The notes: a model not told the origin generated them from the sequence alone. 64,000 nucleotides of DNA from Kaistia defluvii (GCF_040548815.1 NZ_JBEPSM010000003.1:310001-374000); one strand, 5' to 3'; numbered from the stretch's first letter, positions 21,396-30,970 are shown. Translations and numbers: made by a program.

Positions 21396-22286
21396 ATGAC
21401 GGACACGCAGGATTCGCTGGCGCGCGCCGCGCGGCTCTCGTTCTGGAGCGGACCCGTCTCGCCCCAACCCCTGGCCGGCGGACTCACCAACACCAATTGC
21501 CTGGTCGAGGACCGGGGCCGCAAATATGTCGTGCGCATCGGCGGCGACATGATCGAGCACGGCATCATCCGCACCACCGAGCTGGCGGCGAGCCACGCGG
21601 CGGCGGAGGCCGGCATTTCGCCGATCGTCGTCCATGCCGAGCCGGGCGCCATGGTCATCGACTTCGTCGAAGGCCGCAGCCTGACGCCGCAGGATGTCCG
21701 CGACGATCGCTATCTCGGCCGCATCGTCGAATTGCTCCGGCGCGCGCATCGCGACATTCCGCGCTACTTCCGCGGCCCGGCGCCGCTGTTCTGGGTGTTC
21801 CAGGTCATCCGCGACTACACCCACACGCTGGAGGCGGGCGAAAGTCACCATCTGCCGATGCTGGTGCGCCTGCTGGACACTGCGGATCGGCTGGAGAAGG
21901 CGGTCGGCCCGATCGATCTGGTCTTTGGCCATAACGACATGCTGGCCGCCAATCTGATCGATGACGGCAAGCGGCTCTGGCTGGTCGACTGGGACTATGC
22001 CGGCTTCAACTCGCCGCTGTTCGACCTGGGCGGGCTTGCCTCCAACAACCTGCTGTCGCCGTGCGAGACCGAGCAGGCGCTGGAGCTCTATTTCGACCGG
22101 CCGCTGAACGACGAGATGCGCCGCCGCGCCATGGCGATGACCGCCGCCTCGCTGCTGCGCGAGACGATGTGGAGCATGGTCTCCGAACTGCACAGCCGGC
22201 TGGTGTTCGATTATCCGGCCTATACGGCGGAGTATCTCGGCCGCTTCAAGGCGGCGATGCTCGCTTTCGACGCGCTCGACCGGTGA
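21396..22286 (+). CDS. Choline-kinase/APH-like phosphotransferase
   Basis: A 296-residue member of the aminoglycoside phosphotransferase / choline kinase fold. Brenner's motif reads GHNDMLAANL (His179, Asp181, Asn186), and the metal-binding aspartate is in LVDWDYAGFNSP (Asp198). GGLTNTNCLV is the nucleotide-binding loop. Similarity to choline/ethanolamine kinases and the adjacent dimethylglycine-dehydrogenase-like gene, 11 bases downstream, suggest a role in choline or methylated-amine metabolism; this is inference. ATG at 21396 gives the usual family length. Confidence 0.85.
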   Translation: MTDTQDSLARAARLSFWSGPVSPQPLAGGLTNTNCLVEDRGRKYVVRIGGDMIEHGIIRTTELAASHAAAEAGISPIVVHAEPGAMVIDFVEGRSLTPQDVRDDRYLGRIVELLRRAHRDIPRYFRGPAPLFWVFQVIRDYTHTLEAGESHHLPMLVRLLDTADRLEKAVGPIDLVFGHNDMLAANLIDDGKRLWLVDWDYAGFNSPLFDLGGLASNNLLSPCETEQALELYFDRPLNDEMRRRAMAMTAASLLRETMWSMVSELHSRLVFDYPAYTAEYLGRFKAAMLAFDALDR

Positions 22287-22297
22287 CAGGGAACAGC

Positions 22298-24748
22298 ATG
22301 ACCGATCTTCCATCCTCGGCCCGCATCGTCATCATCGGCGGCGGCATTGTCGGCACGTCGGTCGCCTATCACCTCGGCGCCATGGGGCAGACCGACGTGA
22401 TCCTGCTCGAGCGCGGCAAGCTGACCTCGGGCTCGACCTGGCATGCCGCCGGTCTCGTCGGGCAGCTCCGCACCTCCGCCAACATCACCCAGCTGCTCGG
22501 CTACTCCGTCGCGCTCTATGACCGGCTCGAGGCCGAGACCGGGCAAGCCACGGGCTGGAAGCGCAATGGCGGCCTGCGTCTCGCTTGCAATGCCGAGCGC
22601 TGGACCGAGGTCCGCCGGCAGGCGACCACGGCGCGTTCCTTCGGGCTGGAGATGCAGTTGCTGACGCCGCGCGAGGCGCAGGAATTGTGGCCGCTGATGC
22701 AGGTCGACGATGTTGTCGGCGCCGCCTTCCTGCCGACCGACGGCCAGGTGTCGCCCTCCGACATTTCCGCCTCGCTCGCCAAGGGTGCGCGACAGAAGGG
22801 CGTGACGATCCGCGAGGGCGTTGGCGTCACCGGCATCGTCGTCGAAAACGGCGCGGTCACGGCGGTCGAGACCGACCAGGGCCGGATCGCCTGCGAGAAG
22901 GTCGTGATCGCAGCGGGCCAATGGTCGCGCGAGATCGGCCGGCTTGCCGGCGTCAACATCCCGCTCGTCTCGGTGCAGCATCAATATCTGATCACCGACG
23001 CCATTCCCGGCGTCACACCCAATCTGCCGACGCTTCGCGATCCGGACAGGCTCACCTACTGGAAGGAGGAGGTCGGCGGACTGGTGATGGGCGGCTACGA
23101 GCCGAACCCGAAGCTCTGGGATGTCGATCCGCTGCCGCGCGATTTCGAGTTCCAGCTGCTACAATCCGATTTCGATCATTTCGAGCCGATCCTCGAGCAG
23201 GCTCTCGGCCGCGTGCCGGCGATGGAGACGGTCGGCATCAAGCAGTTCATCAACGGGCCCGAGAGCTTTACGCCAGACGGCAATTTCATTCTCGGCGAGG
23301 CGCCGGAGGTGCGGAACGTCTTCGTCGGCGCCGGCTTCAACGCCTTTGGCATCGCGTCGGGCGGCGGCGCCGGCATGGCGCTCGCCGAATGGTTGGTGAA
23401 CGGCGCGCCGCCCTTCGATCTCTGGCCGGTCGATATCCGCCGCTTCGGCCGCAACCACCACGACCTCTCCTGGATCCGCAGCCGGACGCAGGAGGCCTAT
23501 GCCCGCCATTACACCATGGCCTGGCCTTCGGAAGAGTTCCTCTCCGGGCGGCCGCTGCGCCGCTCGCCGCTCTATGACCGGCTGGCGGCGGCCGGCGCGG
23601 TGTTTGGCGAAAAGCTCGGTTTCGAACGCGCCAACTGGTTCGCCGATGTGGCCGCCGGCGAGGTGGCGGAGGACCGCTACACCTATGAGCGGCCGAACTG
23701 GTTCGAGCCGGTGGGCCGCGAGCATCGCGCGGCGCGTGAGGCGGCGGTGCTGTTCGATCAGACCTCGTTTGCCAAATTCGAGCTGACCGGGCGCGACGCT
23801 GAGAAGGCGCTCTCTTGGATCGCCGCCAACGACGTCGCCAAGCCGGTCGGCCATCTCGTCTATACGCAGATGCTGAACCGGAAGGGCGGCATCGAATGCG
23901 ACCTGACCGTCGCGCGGCTCGCCGAGGATCGCTACTACATCGTCACCGGCACCGGCTTCGCCACGCATGACTTCCACTGGATCCAGTCGAACATCCCTGC
24001 CGGCCTCGATGCGCGCCTGACCGATATAACCTCGCAGAACGCCGTGCTGGTGCTGATGGGGCCGCGTGCTCGCGACATCCTGCAGCCGCTGGCCGATGCC
24101 GACATTTCCAATGCCGCCTTCCCGTTCGGCCGCGCGCGCAGGCTTTCCATCGCCGGCTGCCCGGTGCTCGCGCTGCGCATCACCTATGTCGGCGAACTCG
24201 GCTGGGAACTGCATGTGCCGATGGAGTTCGCGCTGACGCTGTATGACGCGCTGATCGAGGCGGGGCGTCCGGCGGGTCTGCGGCTCGCCGGCTATCGCGC
24301 CATCGAGACGCTGCGGCTGGAAAAGGGCTATCGCGCCTGGGGCGCCGAGATCGGCCCGGATCATTCGCCGCTCGTCGCTGGCCTCGGCTCATTCGTGAAG
24401 CTGAAGAAGCGGATCCCGTTTCTCGGCCGCGAGGCGCTGGAAGCGCAGGCGGAAAAACCACTGCCGCGCCTGCTCGCGGCTTTCACGACTGAGGATCCGT
24501 CGATCGTCCTGCTCGGCCGCGAGACCATCTACCGCGATGGCGAGCGCGTCGGCTGGCTGGCGAGCGGCGGCTACGGCTACACGGTCGGCTTGCCGATCGG
24601 CTATGGCTATGTGCGGCGCGCCGCCGGGGTCGACAGCGATTTCGTGCTGTCGGGACGCTACGAACTCGAAGTTGCCGGCGAGCGGGTTCCGGCGCGGGCG
24701 CATCTCGATCCGCTCTACGATCCGGCCGGTCAACGCATCCGCGCCTAG
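22298..24748 (+). CDS. FAD-dependent oxidoreductase with GcvT domains (dimethylglycine/sarcosine dehydrogenase-like)
   Basis: An 816-residue protein. Residues about 8-400 form a DAO-type flavoprotein with dinucleotide motif IVIIGGGIVGTSVAYHLG and GSTWHAAGL, where His49 corresponds to the histidine that binds FAD covalently in dimethylglycine dehydrogenase. Residues about 430-816 form the aminomethyltransferase (GcvT) folate-binding part. Such enzymes demethylate N-methylated amino acids and pass the one-carbon unit to tetrahydrofolate. The start at 22298 follows CAGGGAACAGC. It sits 11 bases behind the phosphotransferase, so the pair is probably one operon. The exact substrate is uncertain. 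Confidence 0.88.
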   Translation: MTDLPSSARIVIIGGGIVGTSVAYHLGAMGQTDVILLERGKLTSGSTWHAAGLVGQLRTSANITQLLGYSVALYDRLEAETGQATGWKRNGGLRLACNAERWTEVRRQATTARSFGLEMQLLTPREAQELWPLMQVDDVVGAAFLPTDGQVSPSDISASLAKGARQKGVTIREGVGVTGIVVENGAVTAVETDQGRIACEKVVIAAGQWSREIGRLAGVNIPLVSVQHQYLITDAIPGVTPNLPTLRDPDRLTYWKEEVGGLVMGGYEPNPKLWDVDPLPRDFEFQLLQSDFDHFEPILEQALGRVPAMETVGIKQFINGPESFTPDGNFILGEAPEVRNVFVGAGFNAFGIASGGGAGMALAEWLVNGAPPFDLWPVDIRRFGRNHHDLSWIRSRTQEAYARHYTMAWPSEEFLSGRPLRRSPLYDRLAAAGAVFGEKLGFERANWFADVAAGEVAEDRYTYERPNWFEPVGREHRAAREAAVLFDQTSFAKFELTGRDAEKALSWIAANDVAKPVGHLVYTQMLNRKGGIECDLTVARLAEDRYYIVTGTGFATHDFHWIQSNIPAGLDARLTDITSQNAVLVLMGPRARDILQPLADADISNAAFPFGRARRLSIAGCPVLALRITYVGELGWELHVPMEFALTLYDALIEAGRPAGLRLAGYRAIETLRLEKGYRAWGAEIGPDHSPLVAGLGSFVKLKKRIPFLGREALEAQAEKPLPRLLAAFTTEDPSIVLLGRETIYRDGERVGWLASGGYGYTVGLPIGYGYVRRAAGVDSDFVLSGRYELEVAGERVPARAHLDPLYDPAGQRIRA

Positions 24749-24850
24749 GTGCTTTCCAGACAGGCTGTGACAATGGCGTCCGCCGCCGCCAGGGGCTACG
24801 GAGTTGACAGGGCCGCCGCACGGGTATTGGTACGAAAAGCAATCGACATC

Positions 24851-24867
24851 AATAACATAGAGTTATT
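24851..24867. promoter_or_regulatory. Inverted repeat abutting the iron-type binding-protein start
   Basis: AATAAC-ATAGA-GTTATT, a perfect 6-bp repeat ending 3 bases before the ATG. It occupies the place where a ribosome site would be and may be an operator or a translational control element. A TTGACA at 24804 could be a -35 element. Confidence 0.4.
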
Positions 24868-24870
24868 CCA

Positions 24871-25896
24871 ATGTACGACGTCACCCGGCGCCAGCTGATG
24901 CATTTGGGCGTCGGCGCTGCCGGCGCCGCGATGCTGTCGGGCCTGCCGGTTCCGGCGCGGGCCGAGGACCAGACGCTGGCGCTCTATAATGGCCAGCACC
25001 GTCCGCCCGTGGAGGCACTGGTCGCTGCCTTCACCGCCGCCACCGGCATCGCGGTCGTCACCCGCAACGGCAACAGCGCCCAGCTCGCCAGCCAGCTGAT
25101 CGAGGAAGGCGCCAATTCGCCGGCCGACGTCTTCTGGTCGGAAGAAAGCCCCTCGCTCGTCGCCATCGCCGAAAAGGGCCTGCTGGCGCCGCTCCATGCC
25201 GACACCCTGCAACAGATTCCCGCCAAATATGCCGCCCGGGACGGATCCTGGATCGGCGCCGGCGCGCGCAGCCGGGTCGTCGTCTACAACAAGTCGATGA
25301 TCGAGGAATCGGCGCTGCCGAAGACCGTGCTCGATTTCGCCGGCGAGGCATGGGCCGACAAGGTCGCCTTCGCACCGAACAGCGGCGCCTTCCAGCAGCA
25401 GGTCGTTGCGGTCTCGCTGCTCAAGGGGCGGGATGTCGCGCTCGCCTGGCTCAAGGGGCTGCGCCAGTACGGCCGCGTCTACAACAGCGATTCCGCCGCG
25501 GTCGAGGCGGTCGAGGGCGGCGATATCGCCGTGGCGCTCAGCAACAACTACTACTGGTACGCGCTCGAGCAGGAGCTGGGCCCCGACAACATGAACTCGG
25601 CGCTCTATTTCATGGGCCATGGCGATCCCGGCACGCTGATCACCGTGTCCGGTGCCGGCGTGCTGAAAACCTCGAAGAAGGCGGAAGCTGCCCAGCGTTT
25701 CGTCGCCTTCATGGTCAGCGCCGAAGGCCAGGCCGCGATCGTCGGCGCGATCGCCGAATATCCGCTGCGTCCCGGCGTGGTCTCGTCTTTCCCGCTGAAG
25801 CCCTTCGACCAGCTCGATCCGGCGCCGGTCACGCCGGCCGATCTCGGCGATGCCGCCGAAGCGCTCGCGCTGCTGCGCGAGGCAGATCTCGCTTGA
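24871..25896 (+). CDS. ABC transporter substrate-binding protein, ferric-iron type
   Basis: A 341-residue periplasmic binding protein with a Tat-like signal (TRRQLMHLGVGAAGAAMLSG, cut near PARA). The mature protein fits the FbpA/SfuA class: LYNGQHRPPVEALVAAF at the start, DVFWSEESPSLVAIAEKGLL, and the tyrosine pair in ALSNNYYWYALEQE, which in FbpA-type proteins ligates ferric iron. The stop overlaps the TTG start of the permease gene by one codon. No ATPase gene follows. No ribosome site is visible; a palindrome occupies that position. Confidence 0.85.
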   Translation: MYDVTRRQLMHLGVGAAGAAMLSGLPVPARAEDQTLALYNGQHRPPVEALVAAFTAATGIAVVTRNGNSAQLASQLIEEGANSPADVFWSEESPSLVAIAEKGLLAPLHADTLQQIPAKYAARDGSWIGAGARSRVVVYNKSMIEESALPKTVLDFAGEAWADKVAFAPNSGAFQQQVVAVSLLKGRDVALAWLKGLRQYGRVYNSDSAAVEAVEGGDIAVALSNNYYWYALEQELGPDNMNSALYFMGHGDPGTLITVSGAGVLKTSKKAEAAQRFVAFMVSAEGQAAIVGAIAEYPLRPGVVSSFPLKPFDQLDPAPVTPADLGDAAEALALLREADLA

Positions 25897-27479
25897 CCAG
25901 CGCCGCCAGCGCTTCCGATGGCTCGTCCCGGCGCGGCGCGGCAGGTTCCGCACCGGCCTCGCGCTGGCTCGTCGCGCTGGCACTGATCCCGACCGCGCTG
26001 ATCGCGCTGCCGGTGATCTATGTGCTGATGCGCTCCTGGGGCGCCGGCTGGCAGGCCATCTGGAGCGAACTCGCCCGGCCGCGCACGCTCATGCTGCTCG
26101 GCAATACCGTCACGCTCTGCCTGTCGGTGACCTTCTTCGCCAGCCTGCTCGGCTATGCGGCGGCGTGGTTCACCGAGCGCACCGATCTCAAGGGCAAATG
26201 GCTGTGGCGCGTGCTCTGCTGCCTGCCGCTCGCCATGCCGGCCTTCGTCGCCAGCTTTGCCTGGAAGTCGCTGGGTCCCACCTTCCAGGGCATGCCCGGC
26301 GCCATCCTTATCCTCAGCATGGAGAGCTTCCCGCTCATCTTCCTCCCCGTCGCCGCCTCGCTGCGCAGCATGGATCCGGGCATGGAGGAAGTGTCGCGCT
26401 CGCTCGGCAAGGGGCCGGGCAGAACGTTCTGGAAGGTGACGCTGCCGCGGACGCTGCCCGCGCTTGGCGGCGGCGCGCTGCTGGTCGCGGCGCACATGCT
26501 GTCGGAATTCGGCGCGCTGGCGCTGCTGCGCGTCCAGACCTTCACGACCGCGATCTTCCAGCAATATGAGCTGCAGTTCGACAATGCCTCGGCCGCCGTG
26601 CTCTCGGCGCTGCTGATGCTGCTCTGCCTGCCGGTCGCCTTTGGCGAGATGTGGCTCCGCCGCGGCGTCCGCTTCTCGAAGGTTGGCCGCAACACGGCGC
26701 GGCGCGGCTCGCCGGCGCGGCTCGGCCGCGCGCAGCCGCTCGTCATGCTGGGCTTCATCGCCGTGGCCATCGTGTCGCTCGGCGTACCCTTCGGCCGGCT
26801 CGGTTACTGGCTGGTCAAGGGCGTCTCGGCCGGTCGCGGCCTCGACGCGCTCGGGCCCGCTCTGTTCGGCTCGCTGTCGCTGGCCCTGCCGGGAACCGTC
26901 GTCACGACCTTGATCGCCCTGCCGCTGGTCTTGCTGGTTCTGCGCAGCCGGGGCTTCTTCGCGCGCTTCGCCGACCGCCTGCCCTATGTCGTGCATGGCC
27001 TGCCGGGCCTCGTGGTCGCCCTGGCGCTGGTCTATCTGTCGATCCGCCTGCTGCCGGCGATCTATCAGACCCGCGCCGTGCTGTTCGCCGCCTACGCCAT
27101 CCTGTTCCTGCCGCTCGCGCAGTCGGCCATCCGCGCTTCGGCCGAGCTGGTGCCGCGCGAGATCGAGGAGGTCGCCCGCACGCTCGGCCGCAGCCCGCTG
27201 CAGGCCTTCCTCTCCGTCACGCTGCCCTCGCTTGCCCCCGGGCTCGGCGCCGCTCTGGCGCTGGTTGCGCTCGAACTGATGCGCGAACTGACGGCGACCC
27301 TGATCCTGGCCCCGACCGGGGTCGTGACGCTCGCGACCGAGGTCTGGTCGCACACCAACGACAGCGCCTACGCCGCCGCCGCGCCCTTCGCGGCGCTGCT
27401 CGTGCTGATTTCAGGCATTCCGGTCTACATCTTCACGCTGCGAACGTTACGCCCCCGTTCTGATCATCAGGCGCGTTAA
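25893..27479 (+). CDS. ABC transporter permease, fused two-domain iron type
   Basis: A 528-residue inner-membrane protein made of two homologous permease halves, as in FbpB/SfuB ferric-iron importers. Each half carries an EAA loop that contacts the ATPase (MEEVSRSLGKGPGRTFWKVTLP near residue 165 and IEEVARTLGRSPLQAFLSVTLP near 425). About twelve hydrophobic segments are visible. The start is TTG at 25893, overlapping the binding-protein stop as TTGA, which implies coupling. The ATP-binding subunit is not encoded next to it, so it must come from elsewhere. Confidence 0.88.
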   Translation: MTSAASASDGSSRRGAAGSAPASRWLVALALIPTALIALPVIYVLMRSWGAGWQAIWSELARPRTLMLLGNTVTLCLSVTFFASLLGYAAAWFTERTDLKGKWLWRVLCCLPLAMPAFVASFAWKSLGPTFQGMPGAILILSMESFPLIFLPVAASLRSMDPGMEEVSRSLGKGPGRTFWKVTLPRTLPALGGGALLVAAHMLSEFGALALLRVQTFTTAIFQQYELQFDNASAAVLSALLMLLCLPVAFGEMWLRRGVRFSKVGRNTARRGSPARLGRAQPLVMLGFIAVAIVSLGVPFGRLGYWLVKGVSAGRGLDALGPALFGSLSLALPGTVVTTLIALPLVLLVLRSRGFFARFADRLPYVVHGLPGLVVALALVYLSIRLLPAIYQTRAVLFAAYAILFLPLAQSAIRASAELVPREIEEVARTLGRSPLQAFLSVTLPSLAPGLGAALALVALELMRELTATLILAPTGVVTLATEVWSHTNDSAYAAAAPFAALLVLISGIPVYIFTLRTLRPRSDHQAR

Positions 27480-27720
27480 GCAACGTCCCAGAAGTTGCAG
27501 CCGATCGCGGCCCTTATGACTCTGGCCTCAACAATGGCAAAGAGTCGCCGCATTTCTCCTCCATGATGACGATGGATCGTTATTCCTTATCGCGATTCAG
27601 TATTGGAGGCGTTTATTCGTTTCCTATTTCAGACGTCTATGACAACAGGAAATATTAACCGAGAACAATTTTCGATCTGTTTTGGCGGGAGCGGGGGTTA
27701 CGTGTCGAAACAAAGTAGAG

Positions 27721-29157
27721 ATGAGTACCATGATCCATTCGGGCAAATCGAGCGCCGCCTTGCGCGTGCGCAGTCTCGCTGAGCTGACTGATTCCGATCC
27801 GTCGACTCCCGCCGCCGAAGGCGTTTCATCCCTGGAAGACCTCCGTCTGCAAGAGAATCTCGATCTGAAGGTTCGGGGATTCCCGAAACTGGTTCTGCAT
27901 CGTTCCGAGCCGGAGCCGGACACGTCCCTGTCGCAACTCGAAGATCTGGCCGCCGAACTCGAGGCGGCGCTGATGGGCGATCTGCGCAACATCGCGGCGT
28001 CCTGGGAGCCCGACAGGCCGGTAGTTGCCAAGGCCGAGCCCCCGGCGCCGGCAGCCCTTCCCCTGATCCAGGCGGAATTCGAAGAAGAAGATCTCGCGGC
28101 GGAGCCGACGATTGACCCGCCGGCGCAGCTTGGACTGCCGCAGCAGGACCGGCTCGCCGTCGAGCTGCTGCTGGCGCGAGGCCGGCGCCCCGACGTGGCT
28201 GCCAAGCCGGCTGCCGCCGTGGCGGCCGTGGCGCTGGAAGACCGGCTTGCCGGCGAACTGGCGCAGCGCCTCTCGATCGCGGTCGATGAATTGCGCATCG
28301 CCGATGGCGAGGAGCCCACCTTCGACGCGGAGCGGAGCGAACTCGCCGACGCAACCCGCCGGCGTCGCGTGCTGAACCGGCAATTGCTCGGCGTCGTTGC
28401 CCTGCTCGCCCTGGTCGGCGGTGGCGCACTGGCGACGATCCATTCGGTCACAGCCCGCACGGATGCGCCGGTCGCCAGCGAACTGGACGGTCTGTCGACG
28501 GCCGGAATCGTCAAGGCAGACGCCCCGGCGGCGCTGCCCGCGCCCGCCGCAAAGCAGTCCTATGACCGCGCTCCGGAGGATCGCTCGCTGCCGGAATCGC
28601 CGCAGCTGCGCGGCGCCGACATGCTGGACGCCGTTCCTGGTTCCGCGCCGACACTGAGCTCCGCCATGCTGCCGGGCTCTGCGGTCAGCGGCCAGCCGGT
28701 GACGCCGAGCGTTCGCGCCGCCTATGCCGCGCCCGCTGCCGAGCATTCCCTCGCGGCGATGCCGGCAGCTCAAGCTCCGGTCGAGGCGAAGCCGGTGGCG
28801 GCTGTGGCCGATCCGGTTGATGAACCCGCACCGACGGCGGATCCCGCAATCGCGGCTGCCGAGCCCGACGTGGCGGCGACCGATGCTGCCCTCCCGCCAG
28901 CCTCCGATTCCGCAGCTCCGCCGGCTGCGGCCGCTCCGGCCAAGAGCGTCGCGGCAGGTTCGCCTACGCCGGGGCCGGCCCGGATCACCAGCGGCGTCAA
29001 GCTGCGCGGCAATCCGGACAATGGCGCCCCCACGGTCGGCCTGCTCAAGACCGGGGACCGGGTCCAGGTCGTCCAGTGCAAGGGCTGGTGCGAGGTCGTC
29101 GTCGATGGCAAGCGTGGCTTCGTGTTCAAGAAGTTCCTCGCCTCCGTCAGCGGCTAG
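27721..29157 (+). CDS. Membrane-anchored protein with C-terminal SH3 domain
   Basis: A 478-residue protein with an acidic, low-complexity N-terminal cytoplasmic part, one transmembrane helix at about residues 220-241 (LLGVVALLALVGGGALATI), a long alanine/proline-rich periplasmic stretch, and a bacterial SH3 domain at about 417-478 (VKLRGNPDNGAPTVGLLKTGDRV ... GWCEVVVDGKRGFVFKKFL). Such SH3 domains often bind cell-wall peptides. I cannot name the family. ATG at 27721 is chosen; ATG at 27730 is equally possible. It is monocistronic, as a strong terminator follows. Confidence 0.75.
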   Translation: MSTMIHSGKSSAALRVRSLAELTDSDPSTPAAEGVSSLEDLRLQENLDLKVRGFPKLVLHRSEPEPDTSLSQLEDLAAELEAALMGDLRNIAASWEPDRPVVAKAEPPAPAALPLIQAEFEEEDLAAEPTIDPPAQLGLPQQDRLAVELLLARGRRPDVAAKPAAAVAAVALEDRLAGELAQRLSIAVDELRIADGEEPTFDAERSELADATRRRRVLNRQLLGVVALLALVGGGALATIHSVTARTDAPVASELDGLSTAGIVKADAPAALPAPAAKQSYDRAPEDRSLPESPQLRGADMLDAVPGSAPTLSSAMLPGSAVSGQPVTPSVRAAYAAPAAEHSLAAMPAAQAPVEAKPVAAVADPVDEPAPTADPAIAAAEPDVAATDAALPPASDSAAPPAAAAPAKSVAAGSPTPGPARITSGVKLRGNPDNGAPTVGLLKTGDRVQVVQCKGWCEVVVDGKRGFVFKKFLASVSG

Positions 29158-29160
29158 GCT

Positions 29161-29202
29161 ATCCTCCTCCCGCGGTTCATCTCGCGGGAGGATCGCTTCT
29201 TT
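29161..29202 (+). terminator. Terminator after the SH3-domain gene
   Basis: Hairpin ATCCTCCTCCCGCG / CGCGGGAGGAT with a short loop, followed by CGCTTCTTTC. It starts 3 bases after the stop codon. Confidence 0.8.
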
Positions 29203-29306
29203 CATATTGTCGCGCCTTGTTCGCTTGCGGACCGCCATTATGATTGTGTCGGAATGATTGCATCTGCTACGAGGAAGCAATCTGTACGAGGCGATCGAAG
29301 ACGGAC

Positions 29307-30392
29307 ATGCAAGGGCAGGGATCGGACATACCGGGCACCATCGCGTACACGCTGCCGCGTGATCCCGAACGCTATTTTCGCGCGGTCGAAATCCTGCTTT
29401 CGGCCGTGCAGGCCCTGTCGTTCACGCGCGAACCCGGCCAGGTGCAGCGGATCGTCAAGACCGCGGCTCGCCAGCTGACGCGCAGCGAAGGCGCGAGCTT
29501 CGTGCTGCGCGACGGCGCCGCCTGCCACTTCGTTGACGAGGATGCAATCGCTCCGCTCTGGAAGGGCCTTCGCGTGCCGCAGGAGAGCCGCATCGAAGGC
29601 TGGGCGATGCTGAACCGGCAATCGGTCCAGATCCGCGACCTCACCGCCGATCCGCGCCTCGATGCTTCCGTCTATCAGCCGACCTTCATCCGCAGCCTCG
29701 CCGTGGTGCCAATCCGCACCCATGAGCCCATCGGCGCCATCGGCGTCTACTGGGCCGAGGCGAATGCCCCGACCGACGATGACCTGCGCCTGCTGATCAA
29801 GCTTGCCGACGCCGCCTCGCTGGCGATCGAGAACATCCGCATCCATGGCGAGCTGGAGGAGCGGGTGCGCCTGCGCGCCGCCGAGCTGGTCAAGGCCAAG
29901 GCCGATATCGAGGAGCTCTCGATCACTGACGAGCTGACGGGCCTGCTCAACCGCCGTGGCTTTCGTCGCGCCGCCGAGACGATCCTCGCCAGCGGCAGCG
30001 GCTGCCAGATCGCCTTCATCGACGTCGACGGGTTGAAGAAGGTCAACGACAAGTTCGGCCATACGGTCGGGGACAGCCTGATCGCCGATTGCGCCAGCGT
30101 GCTGCGCGACAGCGTGCGGCAGTCCGACGTGGTGGGCCGGATGGGTGGCGACGAGTTCTGCGTTCTCGTCCAGGCGCCGCTCGCCCCGGCCGAGACCCTG
30201 CGCAACAGCCTGCGCACCCGGCTCGATTATTTCAACCGCCTGTCGCCGGCCCAGTGCACCCTGTCGATCAGCATCGGCATCGTCCAGGCAAAGCCGGGCA
30301 GCAACGAATCGCTCGACGATCTGCTCAGCCATGCCGACGCGCTGATGTCGATGGAGAAGCACTCCAAGTCGATGTCGGAATCCCGCCACTAG
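29307..30392 (+). CDS. GAF-GGDEF diguanylate cyclase
   Basis: A 361-residue signalling protein that should make cyclic di-GMP. Residues about 25-180 form a GAF-type sensor (AVVPIRTHEPIGAIGVYWAE), then a short coiled linker (ELEERVRLRAAELVKAKADIEEL) and the GGDEF domain. The active-site motif is intact (GRMGGDEF, residues 280-284), and the feedback-inhibition I-site RxxD is present as RQSD five residues before it. No EAL domain or membrane segment is seen, so it is cytoplasmic. ATG at 29307 is preferred to an in-frame TTG at 29244. Confidence 0.9.
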   Translation: MQGQGSDIPGTIAYTLPRDPERYFRAVEILLSAVQALSFTREPGQVQRIVKTAARQLTRSEGASFVLRDGAACHFVDEDAIAPLWKGLRVPQESRIEGWAMLNRQSVQIRDLTADPRLDASVYQPTFIRSLAVVPIRTHEPIGAIGVYWAEANAPTDDDLRLLIKLADAASLAIENIRIHGELEERVRLRAAELVKAKADIEELSITDELTGLLNRRGFRRAAETILASGSGCQIAFIDVDGLKKVNDKFGHTVGDSLIADCASVLRDSVRQSDVVGRMGGDEFCVLVQAPLAPAETLRNSLRTRLDYFNRLSPAQCTLSISIGIVQAKPGSNESLDDLLSHADALMSMEKHSKSMSESRH

Positions 30393-30543
30393 GGTTTTTC
30401 CCGCGGAACTTCGCGTTTGTTGCTGCGCCGTCCGGCTGCCTGGCAAAATCGTCAGATCGTTCAAATTGCGCGGATCGGTTTGTGAATTTGCCAAGGGCTG
30501 CGGCTGCCTTATCGCGTCAGTAGGACCGATAGGGCAGAACTCC

Positions 30544-30882
30544 ATGTCGCTAGGAAAAAAGACCAGACTGCCGCGCAAGCCGACCCCCCCGCCGGCTTCG
30601 TTCCCGGACATGCGGCGACCGGCGGGTGCTGGTGCGGAGCCAGCGAGCCGGCCGGTGCGGCTGCTCGATCTGACGGCCGAGGAACGTGCGGAACTGGAGC
30701 AGGCCAACGCGCTCGTCATCGACGGCGTCGGACGCGAATGCTTTCGCGGGCTCTCCATTGCGGAATCGCTGGAATTCCTCGAACTCCGGCGCATCGGCCT
30801 CGACAATGACGACCAGAGCTTCCTGAAGCTCGTGCTGCTGGGCGATCTGCACGAAGCCGCCCAGAGGCGCCTTGCCCCCTAG
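30544..30882 (+). CDS. Small hypothetical protein
   Basis: I do not recognise this 112-residue product. It has a basic, proline-rich N-terminus (KKTRLPRKPTPPPASFPDMRRP) and a helical, acidic C-terminal half (LDLTAEERAELEQANALVIDGV, SIAESLEFLELRRIGLDNDDQ). No signal peptide or membrane segment is visible. The open frame continues upstream to 30466 but reads as noncoding there. It is convergent with the lactonase-like gene. Confidence 0.55.
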   Translation: MSLGKKTRLPRKPTPPPASFPDMRRPAGAGAEPASRPVRLLDLTAEERAELEQANALVIDGVGRECFRGLSIAESLEFLELRRIGLDNDDQSFLKLVLLGDLHEAAQRRLAP

Positions 30883-30970
30883 ACCGCTTGCCTGGGCGGA
30901 TCGCGCGAGACAGCGCGATCCCTTTCCTCGTGGCAGATGAATGCCGGCCAATGGGCCAAGCAGTCGGCGG

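Noticed and set aside
25605..27353. Minus-strand open frame (582 residues) opposite the iron-type permease
   Set aside because: Dominated by Arg, Gln, Glu and Gly, with no hydrophobic or catalytic pattern. The plus strand is a clear permease.
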